This document shows, piece after piece, positions 31,383 to 42,937 of a stretch of 64,000 nucleotides of DNA. The DNA is taken from contig CP125275.1 in assembly GCA_031674855.1 (NCBI GenBank), positions 434,001 through 498,000 on the forward strand, written 5' to 3'. The translations under genes and the position numbers were made by a program. The number at the start of each line of letters is the position of its first letter. Position 1 is the stretch's first letter. This stretch comes from CGIF01 sp031674855 (lineage in GTDB: Bacteria > Bacillota_I > Bacilli_A > Mycoplasmatales > CGIF01). Under the pieces are notes generated by a model. It saw only the letters and a program-made list of their open reading frames with translations, did not search any database and had not been told where the DNA came from.

Positions 31383-32449
31383 CTAAATTTTACTAGTTAT
31401 TTTCTTTTCCACTTCGTAATTGATTAGTTTTTGAAATATTTCTTCTAAGTCACCTTCCATGATAAAATTAAGTTTATTTCAATTCATTCCCAAACGATGG
31501 TCGGTGATTCGGTTTTGGGGATAATTATAAGTACGTATTTTTTCGGCTCGTTCGGCAGTACCAATTGATGAAGAGCGCAAATCACCAATTTCTTTTTTTC
31601 TTTCGGTTTGCATTTTTCCCCAAATACGGCTTTTTAGTACAGTTATAGCTCTTTCTTTATTGTCATGCTGGCTTCGTCCATCTTGAGAAGTAGCAGTAAT
31701 GATTTCTTCTTTGCCATTAGAGTCCCTATAAATGTAAGTAACTTTTACTGCTGAATCAGTAGTATTAACGTGTTGGCCTCCCGCTCCGCTTGATCGACAA
31801 GTTTCAATCAACAAATCTTTTTTTGAATATCTAGTGATATTTCCTCTGCTTCGGGCAAAATAACAACACTAGCAGTAGAGGTATGAATTCTCCCTTTATT
31901 TTCGGTTTTCGGAACTCTTTGAACTCGATGGACGCCAGCTTCATTTCTTAAAAAGTTAAAAGCTTGACTTCCTTTTATCATGAAAGAAACAAAGGTAAAA
32001 TTCCCTTCATTATCTACCTTACTCTCCGCCATTTCGGTCTTTCATCCTTTTGATTCGGAAAAGCGATAATACATTCGATAAAGATCACGAGCAAATAATC
32101 CAGCTTCAGTGCCGCCAGTACCCGGACGAATTTCAACAACGATATTTTGTTTAATTCCTTCTTCGGTAATTATTTGTTCTTTAATATCTTTAATTAAATT
32201 ATCTTTTTTTTCTTCGATAAACTTAATCTCTGACAGAATTGAATTTTGTTCTTCTGGTCCTACTAATTGAGATAATTCTTGATAATCTGCTTGGTCTTTT
32301 TCTAATTTTTCATATTCATTTTTTTTGGATAGTAGTAGGTTTTTTTTTTTTTTGCTTATCTTAGAAGAACCTTCGCCTTTTTCTAGTGTCTTTAAATATT
32401 CAATTATTTTTGCTTTTAATTCTTTATTTTCAGTCAATTTTATTTCCAT
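31383..32449 (-). CDS. prfA: Peptide chain release factor 1, split by poly-A frameshift
   Basis: Frame one from ATG 32449 has IVVEIRPGTGGTEAGLFARDLYRMY, EAGVHRVQRVPKTENKGRIHTSTASVVILPEAEE. Frame two has LIETCRSSGAGGQHVNTTDSAVKVTYI (GGQ motif) and AERAEKIRTYNYPQNRITDHR. They are separated by one base at an A7 run (31818-31824); A8 restores 355 aa, the normal RF1 length. RF1 reads UAA and UAG, the only stops used here, so it should be essential. Decay is therefore unlikely; sequencing error or slippage is more probable. Confidence 0.93.
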
Positions 32450-32523
32450 GTTCTAGCTATTATACTTCTCTAGAAAGAATATAGAAATATTTTAAAGGTT
32501 AATTAAAATTATTTTCTAAGTGT

Positions 32524-34502
32524 TTAATTATAACTAGATGGTAATACTTCTATTTGAGTTACTTGTTGAAATTCATCAACCCCGCTTTCTATAATGATTA
32601 ATCCTATCAGCCGAATTAACTAAATCTTTATTAGCTAATCTTCATGCTTCTAAATCATAGTTAAAAGGGCGGAGTTGATCTTGAATGATTTTGACTTTGG
32701 CATTGGAATGAATCGGTTGGCAGTCAGGGGCATTATTTGACTGGATATTTTGATTATCATTAATCAATCTTTTGTTTCTTTGAACTAAACTCTTGGGTAA
32801 ATATTCTAAGCCGGAGTCGATGTCCGTTCCTGCAATTCATAATTCCTCTAATTGAGTTAGGTATTTGCAAGGTTCGAGAGAACCATAAAACTTATTGCAT
32901 TTCCCCATTTTTCAATTTACTTCCCTAATTCCTAAAGAAACTTCTTTTAAATTAACAAAAGGTCGCAAAAAATCCAAAGTAGTAGGTTGGATAATATTAT
33001 GACAAATCACTAGTTCTCTCAACTTATTAGGATTAGGCAAGGTAGTTAAAAAATCAACATTAGTTAGATAATTTGAAGCAAGAGAGAGTGAAGTTAAATT
33101 AGGACAACCACTTAAATTAATTCCCTTAAGATTAACACCATTACAAATATTGTACTAAGCTTAGGGCAGTTTGTAATAGTTATGAAATCACAACTAGAAG
33201 GGGCAAGAATTCAGAACATTTCTAAATTAGGATAATCTGAGATACTTAAAGAATCGTCGCCAGTATTAGAAAAAGGAATTTTAATTTCCGTTAATTCGCT
33301 CTTGTTGGGATATTTTTGCTCTAATAATTCTTGAATAGCAAGATTATTATAAGAAGGGGGTAAAACTTCTGTTTGATTTTGTTGAGATAATTTATTTACC
33401 TTTTCTTCTAAATCATTAATTTCTTGCTGTTTATCAAAGAGTTTTTTTAAAGTTTTTTCATCAAACTTTTTAAGTAATTGTTCTTTGACAGATGAAATAT
33501 CTCTTTGTAAAAAGATATCTAGATAATACTGATAGTTTTTTCCTAATTTGCTTTTGTGATCAGAAATTAATTGATTGAATTGACTTTTTTTGATTTCTAG
33601 GGTTTCAGCAAAATCGCTTTCTTCTTGCTTAACAACTTTTACATCAACACAATCTAAAATCCAAAGATGCCATAACGATTCAGGATGGTCTATAAATCCA
33701 TACCCAGTGCAAGCCACATGAAATTCATTATCATATTGCTCATCAGTAAGCGTAAATTCAACTCAATTATCCTTACTTAATATAGCTTCATTCACTACTT
33801 TTTCTATTCTATTTACAAGTTCATTATTTACAGGAGTCAAAGTATCTTCAAAACTTCTTGTTTCTTTAAGAATGATGTCTTGAAATTTGAAAGTATAATA
33901 AGCATTATTATTATTTATAACTCTCTTTAATTTATAAAATTTTTTTCAATTCCAAAACCTATAGTTCCTCCACCGAAACTCCAATTGACTTTTGATGGAC
34001 TGTAGTTTCTTGAAAGCTTACCTAATGGTTTGACTCTAATTCTTCTAGTTAAGGGTAATTCTGTTTTTTTTTGTTTGCCTAATTTTTTGTCTTCTTCCAA
34101 TCCTGCCTCTGTAATAATTTCTTCTTTTAGTTTCTCCGCCTTCTCTTCTCTTTCTTCTCTAGAAAAAGCAACTTCACTTTGTTTGTTATCGCAACTAAGT
34201 TTTTTTAAATTTGCTAAGTGAGCAAAATTTAAGTTTTTTAAATCGGGATTACCGGAAGCATAAATTTCTTCTATTTTATTACAATTTTCTATTGTTAAAT
34301 AAGTTAATTTGTTATGGGAAACAATTAGGGTATGTAAATTAGGGCAATTTCTAATTATTAAGCCGGTTAATTGATTATCACCCAAATTTAAGGTTCTCAA
34401 ATTAGGAAAATCTTCTAATTTTAATTCTCCATCTAATTTGAATTGAGAAATATCTCAGTCATATTTTTCTCTTTTTTTTTCGTCAGTAAGATAAATGTGT
34501 AT
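32524..34502 (-). pseudogene. LRR protein gene with several frameshifts
   Basis: Pieces in alternating frames make one LRR protein. The first (from a non-ATG start near 34502) has LKLEDFPNLRTLNLGDNQL and NCPNLHTLIVSHNKLTYLTI repeats, then an acidic linker. It shifts at an A7 run (33940-33946; A8 restores frame) into KLKRVINNNNAYYTFKFQD and a coiled coil (LLKKFDEKTLKKLFDKQQE). A further shift near 33150 leads to GINLSGCPNLTSLSLASN repeats, and another near 32590 to VTQIEVLPSSYN at the end. The last peptide echoes TEVLPPSYN in the coiled-coil part. Either a decaying gene or sequencing indels. Confidence 0.65.
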
Positions 34503-34557
34503 GTCATGATTTTTTTGTTACTGTTTTATACATTTTATATATAAGTAATTATATATA

Positions 34558-36933
34558 TTAAGATTTAATCTTTTTTATTTGCTTATTAATCAATCAAAAT
34601 AATAATCCTATGGCTAGCAAAGAGATTCCGATTGAACCAATTAATACTTTACTGATTGGGGGTTGTAAGGTTTGACTTGACTCTAGCCTTTGTTCTAACT
34701 GTTTTATTCGCTCCTTTATTTCTGCTAATTGGGCGGGGGTGAGTTGGTTATGACTTTGCGACACTTTTTGTTTGACTTCAGCTACTTTTTGTTTAACTGT
34801 TTCTTTATCACCTTGATCGGCATACCTTTCGGCTTTAGATAACATTTCCAATAACAATTTATAAAATTCATCTTTTAAGTTATCTTGTTTTTGATCTTCG
34901 GCTGATTGTTTTAACTCTTCATTGAACGTGGCTTGATTAGTTTGCTCATTTTCTTCATCTTCTGGATTACCTCACTCGATCCTGCCATCACAATTGTATT
35001 TATCGATGGTTTTTAAGTTGCGACAACTGTCTCAATCAATAAAAGCATCACCGTTTTTTAAACCACAATGAGCATAGCGAAGAGTGGTTAAATTAGGACA
35101 GTTTTTAATTCACAGATATTCTAAACCACGATTATTGCCCACATTGATTTTATAACCTTGGTATCCATCAATAATGAGGGTGCCAGCTAATCTCCCTCCG
35201 GTAATGGTGATTTCGGGACCCTGACCAAACTTACCCTTTAATAAATCAGGATATTTATTTTTGAGTTGGTTAGGGTCAGTGATGATGGGTTCGCTGTTTT
35301 TTTTTTTTTTTGCTTCTTCTCTTTCGTAACTGGAATCATAACCTAATTCGGCATTTTCTTCTTCCTCTATTTTTCTATCGACTTCTTCTTCAAAAAAAGG
35401 ATTATCTTCTAATAAATCAATGCCTGATATTCCTTTGTCAAGATTGGGGAAAAAATTTCTTGTAAGTGTGATTTTATCACATTCCTTATTTTCACTGGCA
35501 TAACCTGAATCGCTCTGCTCGTTTTTAATACCGTAAAAACTAATGTCTTCATCATGCAATACTCCTCGTAAATTTTTCCGAGTAGAATCGTCGACAAAGA
35601 GATCAGTATGAATCTTTTCGTCAACAAGAATATTTCATAAATTTTTATAGTCTAAAAAAGATAATACTTTTGTTGGGGTATCAAATCCAAGATTATTTAA
35701 AGCTTTCGTAATAGTGCCTTTCCCTTGATAAAAATCTTCTTCCGCAGCATCTAACAAATCTTCAATTGTTTGTATATTAAGAGATAATAACAAATTTTGA
35801 ATTAGATTTGGATTATTTTCATCAAACAAAGATATTAAATGATCCAAAGTGCTTATATTAAGAAAAGACAATAAATCATCGATAGTATTCAACTGGTTTT
35901 CCCTAAAAAAACTTTTGATTATTTTTTTAGTTGTTTGGTAAGAAATAATTAAATTTCGCAGTTTCGGACAACGTTTTATAGTAATTTTACTTAACCCATT
36001 GCTTTTAAAAGAAACGTGTCATAAATTAGGATGATTATTTAATTCTACTTCCTCAAATCCATTCTCTCCTGCATCTAAAACGCCAAGCGATTTACACCCT
36101 TTAACGTTTAGTTCGTTTAATCTAATTTCTTTAAGAAGAACATTATCAAATCTTCCGTTATTCGAAAGGTTTAAAAAATATAAATATTTTAAAAAACTAC
36201 AGTTTAATTCTATTAAACAATTATTATTACAATTTAATCTTTTTAATCAATCCAAATGAGTAATTTTTAATTGTTTAATAAGATTATAAGAACAATCTAA
36301 TTCAGTTATTTTTGAATTACTACTTAAATCTAACTCTCTTAATTTGTTATTCCGGCAACTTAAATTATCTAAATTAGCACAACCGCTTACCTGAAGAGAT
36401 TTTAATTTATTATCATCAACATTTAGATAATTTAATTGTTTTTGATTAGTTAAATCCAACTCCTCTATCTCGTTGTTATAAGCCGATAAATGTTCTAATT
36501 GCGCGCATTCTTCTTCAAATTTTATTCCTTTTATTTCTAAACAATCAGCCTCAACTCTCTTTAAATTCTTACAGTTACGAAAAATTAAATTTTTACCACT
36601 AAATTTCTTGTAATTGGCTCCAACTTCATCAGTTTTGCGGATTAAATCTTCGGTAATGATGGGTTTGCCTTGCTCATCATTGCCTCAATTGACCGTGATT
36701 TTAACCAAATTACCAGTTTGAGTACTTTCTGAATCGTTCAGATTAAGAACCTTGCCATCTCAGTCATCAAGGATTAGTGTATTCTCATCCTGTTCCGATA
36801 CTTTTCATTGGGGTTCTTCAGCTTGATTAGCGAGATTATTTTGTGCCTCTACTTCTTGTCGCCGTCTCTCGTTTTCTTGTAATTCAGCAATTAAAGCTTG
36901 CTTCTCCTCCTTAGTGAGTGGTTTCTTTGCCAA
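34558..36933 (-). CDS. Large LRR protein with C-terminal membrane anchor
   Basis: One uninterrupted TGA-decoded frame of 791 residues from TTG 36933 (LAKKPLTKEEKQALIAELQE). Residues about 165-330 are consecutive leucine-rich repeats of about 21 residues (LDLTNQKQLNYLNVDDNKL, SCRNNKLRELDLSSNSK). Then come a helical repeat-like region (LLSFLNISTLDHLISLF, LLLSLNIQTIEDLLDA), an acidic region with EEVDRKIEEEENAE, a second LRR-like patch, and a coiled coil near 725-760. One membrane helix with tail NKQIKKIKS ends the protein. LRR proteins bind other proteins; surface or cytosolic exposure cannot be decided from sequence. Its N-terminus has a truncated copy at 54644. Confidence 0.8.
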
Positions 36934-36982
36934 GATAAGAAATAAATTTTTGTTTGTTTATTTTATAAAGTAATTTTTGTTC

Positions 36983-37234
36983 TTAAACAATAAAATCAAC
37001 TTTTTCAAAATAAATCAGAACATTGCTGCCTATTCTATTGCCTTCTTTAACAGTGAAGAGATATTCATTGCCTTCTACTAATTCAGCTCATTGGGATTCC
37101 GGAGTATCGGAATTATGGAAAACAAAGATGCTTTCGCCTTGGGTTAACTCTAAGATTAAGTAATCTTTGCCATTACTACCTTGTCTGGTTTTTTTAATTT
37201 TAATTATGTCTTGGATTGTTTGTGTTAGATTCAT
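36983..37234 (-). CDS. Small beta-rich protein, paralogue of 31125 and 24264
   Basis: 83 aa: IIKIKKTRQGSNGKDYLILE, then IFVFHNSDTPESQWAELVEG and a closing VLIYFEKVDFIV. Matches 31125-31367 over almost its whole length. It lies just upstream of the large LRR gene on the same strand. Confidence 0.65.
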
Positions 37235-37297
37235 GATTTTTATAAACATTTGATTACTCAGCTTATTTAACCTCTAACTAAGTTAAAAGAGGAGATT

Positions 37298-37564
37298 TTA
37301 TTGATTTTTAAATCATTCGATTAATTTTTCTCGCTCTTGACCTTGAGCAAAAGATTTTAATTCTTGGAGGTCGTGATTATAAAAACTGTTGCCATGAACA
37401 GTAAATTTATTCAGCAAGCGACAATGAAATAAATCTTGGTTAAACTCGCTTGGTAAATCACCTTGCACATAAATTTCATCTCCTCTGATACAAATTAGTT
37501 TTTGGGGATCAAATAAACGATAAAGGTTATAAAGTCGTAAAATGGCTAAGTGTCGTAAGGCCAC
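37298..37564 (-). CDS. Hypothetical protein, 5' end unclear
   Basis: 88 residues from GTG 37564; the frame is open a further 14 codons upstream (NNFQGYNYQAW) but bounded by two TAA codons. LRHLAILRLYNLYRLFDPQKL is helical and basic, followed by CIRGDEIYVQGDLP strands. Ends WFKNQ (Trp by TGA). No ATG and an abrupt N-terminus suggest a remnant or a frameshifted gene. Between serS and the small beta-rich gene. Confidence 0.45.
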
Positions 37565-37603
37565 GCTTCAAGCTTGATAATTATAACCTTGAAAATTATT
37601 TTA

Positions 37604-38821
37604 TTATTCAAAAAAATATTTTTTCAAAATTTTTGGAATTTCTAGTTTTTTTTCTTTTTCTTTATAATAATATTCACACAAAGCGATAATTAAACGATCT
37701 ACTGCTAAGGCAGATCCGTTAAGAGTGTGAGGAAAGTATTTTTTGCCTTTGCTATTTTTTACTCTGATTTCAGCACGACGACTTTGAAAATCTTCGCAAT
37801 TACTGCAGGAAGAAATTTCTAACCATTTTTTGCTTACTGGTAATCAAACTTCAATATCATAAGTCTTCGCTGAACTAAAGCCTAATTCTTCATGACAAAG
37901 CTCGATTACACGATGGGGAATTTCTAATTTTTTCAAGATATTTCGGGCATCTTCTACCAATTTTCTTAATTCTTCATAGGATTCGTCTGGTTTAGAAAAT
38001 TTTACTAATTCTACTTTATGAAATTGGTGTAAACGAATTAAACCTTTGTTTTCTTGTCCGGCCGCCATCCTTTCGGCACGAAAACAAGGACTATAAGCAC
38101 ATAATTTCAGCGGCAATTCTTTTTCACTTAATATTTTTTTTTGGTAAAGGTTGACTAAACTAACCTCAGCTGTGGGTAGAAGATAAAAATTATTTTCTTC
38201 TAGTTTATAAAGATTATCTTGAAATTTATGAAATTGACCAGTGTTATAAAGATTATGATCATTAACTAAATAAGGAGTGTCGAATAATTGATAACCTCGT
38301 TTTCGGTTTTCGGTTAACATGAAATTAATCAGAGCATGTAATAATTGACTGCCAAATCCTTGATAAACAGCGAATTTACTACCCGAAAGAAGAACGCTTT
38401 TGTCTTCATCTATTAAAGATAATTCTCTTAGGATTTTTTCCTGAGTTAAATTGTGCTCAATTTTATGATTATAATTAACTTCATCAATAATTTTATTGCC
38501 ATTTTCATTACTTGGATTGTCGGAATTAGGAAGATTGGGGAGAATATTTGTTAAATTATCTAATTCTTCTTTTAATATTTCTAGTTCTTTTTCGTATTCA
38601 GAAAGATTTTTTTTTATTTCTTTTACTTTTTGAGCATTTTTTTTTCCTTCTTGACTTAATTTGTTTATTTCATAACGCAAAATATTTACTTTTTCGACTA
38701 ACCGATTTTTAATAGTTATTTTTTCCTTAATTATTAGCAAATATTCTCTTTTTAGCCCCCGATTTTCCAAGCTATTAGCTAATTTTTCAAAATCAGAAAA
38801 AAAAAGTTGTAAATCTATCAT
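37604..38821 (-). CDS. serS: Seryl-tRNA synthetase
   Basis: 405 aa. N-terminal long antiparallel coiled-coil arm (residues about 30-100). Class II motifs: motif 2 FRAERMAAGQENKGLIRLHQFHKVELVKF, motif 3 NGSALAVDRLIIALCE, and TAEVSLVNLY. Charges tRNA-Ser. Only one TGA cluster, near the C-terminus. Confidence 0.96.
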
Positions 38822-38909
38822 TTGTTGCTTTATTTATTAATTTGATTTTAAGTAAAATTGTTAATTTTTGATATTAACTTTCTTTTCCACTAAGCACTTT
38901 AATTTTACA

Positions 38910-39135
38910 AAAGAAAAACAAAAAAGCAAAAAAAATCCTACAAAAAAAGAAATATTAAAAAGAAAAAAAATGATGTTATTCTTTTTGACAAAAGAAGTCA
39001 GAGTTTAATCAATCTCTGAAATACAGACAATCAAGGTTTTAGATAACCAAAATAAGAATAGTAAATTACTTACTAATCCTACCATTTTTATTTTGGCACG
39101 CCCGGGAGGATTTGAACCCCCGACCCTTTGATCCG
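38910..39135. repeat. Left attachment site: 42-bp tRNA-Arg 3' fragment plus flanking homology
   Basis: 39094-39135 is identical over 42 bp to the 3' part of the intact tRNA-Arg at 50166-50207 (from the encoded CCA through the T-arm to the anticodon stem), after which the sequences diverge. A further 26-bp perfect repeat (38998-39023 and 50068-50093), which is itself a hairpin TCAGAG/CTCTGA and probably the tRNA terminator, and weaker similarity further out, extend the duplicated block to about 225 bp. A displaced tRNA 3' end is the classic scar of tyrosine-recombinase integration. Confidence 0.85.
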
Positions 39136-39207
39136 GCGTTAACTTTTAGAAAAGATAAAATTTATCTCTTATTTAAAAGGTTGATATAATAGTTTTAATA
39201 TTATTGT

Positions 39208-39501
39208 TTAATCAATGGGATAACAATTCCTTATTCATAGATGGTTAGTCGTGCTATCCTTAAATCAGAAAATAATTCGGTAAGCATTGTTTTGATAAAA
39301 AGTTCTTCACTTAAAGACTTTCCTTTCACCTTGGTAATTAGTTAATTCAGCCTCTTTGCCGTCTAGCTTATTTACTAATTTAACAATTAAATCGATACTT
39401 ATTTCGGGATGCTTGGCTTGTCAATGGTCAGTGATAGTTAGTTTAGTTATTTTTTGACCATTAAAGTTTAGATGACAATCATATTCTCAAATCCTTTCCA
39501 T
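39208..39501 (-). CDS. Probable RelE/HigB-type toxin
   Basis: 97 aa. MERIWEYDCHLNFNGQKITKL, then HWQAKHPEISIDLIVKLVNKL and GERKVFKWRTFYQNNAYRIIFWF. The alternation of a helical hairpin with basic strands and the 'R.I.' strand pair fits small RelE-superfamily or DUF4258-like ribonuclease toxins. Five TGA Trp. Directly coupled to the XRE gene (shared TAATG). The family call is inference from layout; catalytic residues cannot be assigned. Confidence 0.6.
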
Positions 39502-39830
39502 TAGATATTAATTTGTCGGTTTTCTGCCCTAGTAATTTTTATTTCTAAATTAGAGAAAATACGACTAGCGTATTCAGTTAAGCGGTCTAATGTGAAATTA
39601 TTGATATGACAAAATAAAAGTTCCTCGGTTTCGGCTTTACTTAATTGAATTTGCTGAGCTACTTGCTCACGACTGAGATTATTTTCTCTTTTATAACGCA
39701 AAATATTTTGACAGATATTGTATTTAGCCAACTCTAAGGCAGTAGGATTTTCCGGTAAGTCGTAGTTTTCCTCCTGGTCGTTTTTGGGATCTTCTAATTC
39801 TGACAAATATTTTTCAAAATCTTTGTTCAT
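39501..39830 (-). CDS. XRE/HigA-type antitoxin
   Basis: 109 aa. N-terminal acidic linker, then an HTH: NICQNILRYKRENNLSREQVAQQIQLSKAETEELLFCHI, followed by FTLDRLTEYASRIFSNLEIKI. The 'L..AQ.......LL.....-FTLDRL..Y...L...I.I' plan matches HigA-like antitoxins that end in a dimerising strand. It is upstream of the toxin gene and overlaps it by one base (TAATG), an antitoxin-first order. Confidence 0.75.
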   Translation of the reverse strand: MNKDFEKYLSELEDPKNDQEENYDLPENPTALELAKYNICQNILRYKRENNLSREQVAQQIQLSKAETEELLFCHINNFTLDRLTEYASRIFSNLEIKITRAENRQINI

Positions 39831-39842
39831 AATAGTTAAATT

Positions 39843-40709
39843 TTAACAAATATTTTTATTTACTCATAGTTTAGAATAATCAGCATAAAGGGCCTGATAA
39901 TCGTTGTGAATGTATTCCATGGCCGTATTAACATTAACATGACCTAATTGTTTTTGAATAGTGTCTAACCTAATTCCTAAATTATACGAGTTAGTAGCAA
40001 AGGAACGCCTAAAAGTATGGAGACTGATATTCTTATTAATACCGGCTAACTTGACTCTCCTTTTAATATTCCTTAAAATTTGCCCTTTGGTTAGTGGTTT
40101 ATTATTTCGAGTTAAGAATAAATAATCATGAGAGTAAGGGTTAAAGTGTTTAATTAGAAATTCGGGAATTACTACCTCTCTAATTTTATTACCCTTACCA
40201 TGAAGTTTTAATAATCCCTGAGAATAATGACTGTGGCGAATATTAATTAGTTCACTAACTCTCATGCCGATGTATCAAAAGAATTCCGCAATTAAACTAT
40301 TGCGTTCAGTAGTTAATTTATCGGTTTTAGTGTTGGTTAATAACAGTCTTTCAAATTCTTCCTCAGTCAGGGTTGGGAATGGTCGCTTTTGGACTTGGGG
40401 AATTACTCTACTAACGATATCCCATTCTATTTGATGATGGATTTTCAAGAATTTAGCATAGGACAATAAGGAATTTCTTTGTCCGCGTAAAGTATTGGGT
40501 TGAAATTTACTTAAATTATTCCGCAAAAAAATAGTAATATTAATGGTGGTTAAGTGTTGCTCACCATAGTTATTAATATTTCTTAAATACTTGGTAATAG
40601 TTTCCTGAGAGAAATTTCTTTGTTCTAATCAGGCTTGGTAATGGTTTAAATTATTATTTAATTGGTTATTTTCCCATAATGGGTTTTTGTATGAATGTGA
40701 AGAGTTCAT
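39843..40709 (-). CDS. Tyrosine recombinase (integrase)
   Basis: 288 aa. N-terminal SAM-like core-binding domain (NYGEQHLTTINITIFLRNN). Catalytic residues are in order: Arg in YIGMRVSELINI, Lys in the beta-hairpin GKGNKIREV, HxxR in LHTFRRSFAT, His in LGHVNVNTAMEYIHN and the Tyr of MEYIH. XerC/D-like. Two TGA Trp. Position beside the displaced tRNA fragment identifies it as the integrase of this element. Confidence 0.93.
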
Positions 40710-40799
40710 AGAAAAGTTTTAATTTTTCTTTGCAAGGAGGGAGAAATCTTCACTTTAATCCCTCCTTACTTTAATTTTTAGTTTAGATAAAGAATATTA

Positions 40800-42236
40800 T
40801 TAATTAGAAGAGATTTGAATTTTATTCGAGTACTCAGATTGTTCTAACCGGTACATTTCGGCTTGCTTAGAAAGAATATTTTCAATTTCTTCTTCAGTTA
40901 ATTTTTCGCTGAGAGAATCTTTTATTTCTTTCAGTTCTTTTGTCTTCTCAACACTAATAAAGCTTTCTTCTAAATAATTTCAGTTCTTTTTGATTAGAAT
41001 TCCAAAGAGATAGTTTTCAGCTTTATTAAGTTTTTCTTTGGTTTTTTCTATCAGTTTCTCAAAATCCTTTTTCTTCGGTTGTGAATTACCATATTCTCTT
41101 CTTAAACTTCCTAATCAGTTAGAATTCATTAAATTTCGAGGTTCGATTCTTTTTATATCTCTCAATCAGGCACAAAAATCAGCATCATCGGGTTGAAGAT
41201 TAATACCAAATGCATTAACTCAATCTTGAACTTGAGAATAAGTAAATTTGTTATCAATTCAAGTTTTTATTAAAGAGCTAACTAATTGCTGATTATTATA
41301 ACATGATAAACCAAAAGTTCTAACTAATAAAGGTTCTATTATTTGCTGTTTAAAAAGAAGATGTTGATTCGGTTTTCAGTCAACAAATTGATAGTTTTTT
41401 TTTGATTTTGATTTTATCTTTAATTTAATTTCTTGATATTTTAAAGAATTGGGGCATCTTCTTCCAACTTTGCAACTATTGCAAATATGGGTTCCATAAC
41501 CATAACCTCAACACTTTACAATTGCTCTATTACAGTATTTTCGTTCTTTGCATCTTTCACAACTTTCTTTCTCATGAGGTCCGCTATCTTTTTCTTCAAG
41601 TTCATTAATCTCAACTAAATAGCCCGCTCCTTCCTTGCATTTATTGCATTCTTGTTCTCAATAATCTTGCTTTCTTAATACTACTTCTGAATTATCTTCT
41701 TGACATTTTTCTAATAAAACTCAAGTAAAAGCACTATATCAGTCTTTTCGACAATTGTTGCTAGAACATTTTCAATAACCAAAAACTCGGTAAAAACTCC
41801 TTCCTCTTATCCCTTCTTTTCCTTCATCAAATAGGTTAGGATTATCAAAGATTTCCATTTCTTTAGGTTTTCGAGTTTTTATTATTATTGCTTTTTCTTT
41901 TGATTTGTTTTGTGAACTATTACTTGATTTAACCCCTCAACTGTTGCTTTCGTCCCCTCATTCATTTGAAGCAGAACTTCCTCAACCAAGATTATTACTA
42001 GAAGAAGCTCCTCAATCATCTGAAGAAGGAGCCATATCTCAACTTTCTCAGCCATTGTTAGCAAATTCCGACTGATTAAAAGTTCCTCAACTATCCAATT
42101 CAGAATTCGCTTTACCTCAATCTCGATTTTCTAAATCATTTGAATTATTCTTACTTAATTTTTGATCTATAACCTCTTTCCCTCGTTTAGTTAAACTCTG
42201 ATTAGATTTTGCTTCTTTTTTATTTTTTTTAACCAT
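40800..42236 (-). CDS. WG/GW-repeat protein with 3CxxC-like zinc domain
   Basis: 478 aa, entirely broken up under the standard code. Residues 38-102 are Ser/Asn-rich with Trp-Gly repeats: WG at about 40, 50, 75, 85, 93 and 100, and GW at about 62 and 84; every Trp here is TGA. Residues 149-235 read FYRVFGYWKCSSNNCRKDWY, then a Trp-rich strand region, ECNKC and ESCERCKERKYC. This spacing (FxC..C....W.SA....QxCxxC...CxxC) resembles the 3CxxC zinc domain known mainly from eukaryotic proteins (receptor-transporting proteins, Zar1). A further Cys knuckle (HICNSCKVGRRC) follows, then a helical C-terminus ending in a coiled coil. Tandem WG/GW in a disordered region is the hallmark of Argonaute-hook proteins. 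Both links are inference. Confidence 0.7.
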
Positions 42237-42384
42237 GATAATATAACTAAATTTTTCAAAAACAAAAAAGTCTTAACAATCTTAACAAAAATATTTTTAC
42301 TTCTTAATAATTTGCTCTTAATTAGCAAGCGTTCTTAATGTCTGAATAGTAATAATTTAAAAGATTTCATTAAAATTTTATATT

Positions 42385-42930
42385 ATGGTGGAGCAAAAGA
42401 ATTTAGTCTCGGCTTTGAGCGTAACAAATTATCTTTTATCATTAGACAAGAGGAGGGAATATTTTTCAAAAAGTCGGCTCTTAGTAGTTGATAAGGAAGA
42501 AAATTATCACTCACGACCAATTATTGGAAATTTTCGCTTAAACAAAGTTCTTCAAATGGTTCAATCGCTTCACTACTCTTGTTACGGACAGCCTTTATTT
42601 CGCGATGTAATTAAAGCTTACGAACACGGAGGAGTAGTTCCTTTTATCTTTAAAAATTTTAAAACTTTATATTGAGAAAATAATAATAACTCTTTTAGTT
42701 CATTAGATGAAAAACAAAAAGAATTTATTAGTAAAGTTTTTTACTATCTAAAAGAGAATTACAATGATTGAGAATTAAGAGAATTAGCTCATGACGATCT
42801 AGCCTGAGAAAATGCTAGAAAAAGCAAATTAGAAGGAAAAAGCGACGCTTTTGTTTATGATTCAGAAGTATTAGAGTATTATCGTGTTCTTTCTGGTTCT
42901 TTGTTAGAAGCAATGAATATTAAATGTTAG
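42385..42930 (+). CDS. Panacea-domain (SocA-like) antitoxin
   Basis: 181 aa. SALSVTNYLLSL, LNKVLQMVQSLHYSCYGQPLF, AYEHGGVVPFIFKNF and the later ELRELAHDDLAWENAR match the Panacea/DUF4065 plan (family: KLLYYAQ..yl...g.plf...ieAw.yGPVvp..y and L....H....W..ar). Panacea proteins act as antitoxins to varied toxins. Three TGA Trp. Transcribed away from the zinc gene; the putative toxin starts 7 bp downstream. Confidence 0.75.
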
Positions 42931-42937
42931 TGATTTT

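Noticed and set aside
39094..39135. A second tRNA-Arg gene
   Set aside because: Only the 3' half is present; there is no anticodon loop, D-arm or 5' acceptor strand, so it is an attachment-site fragment.
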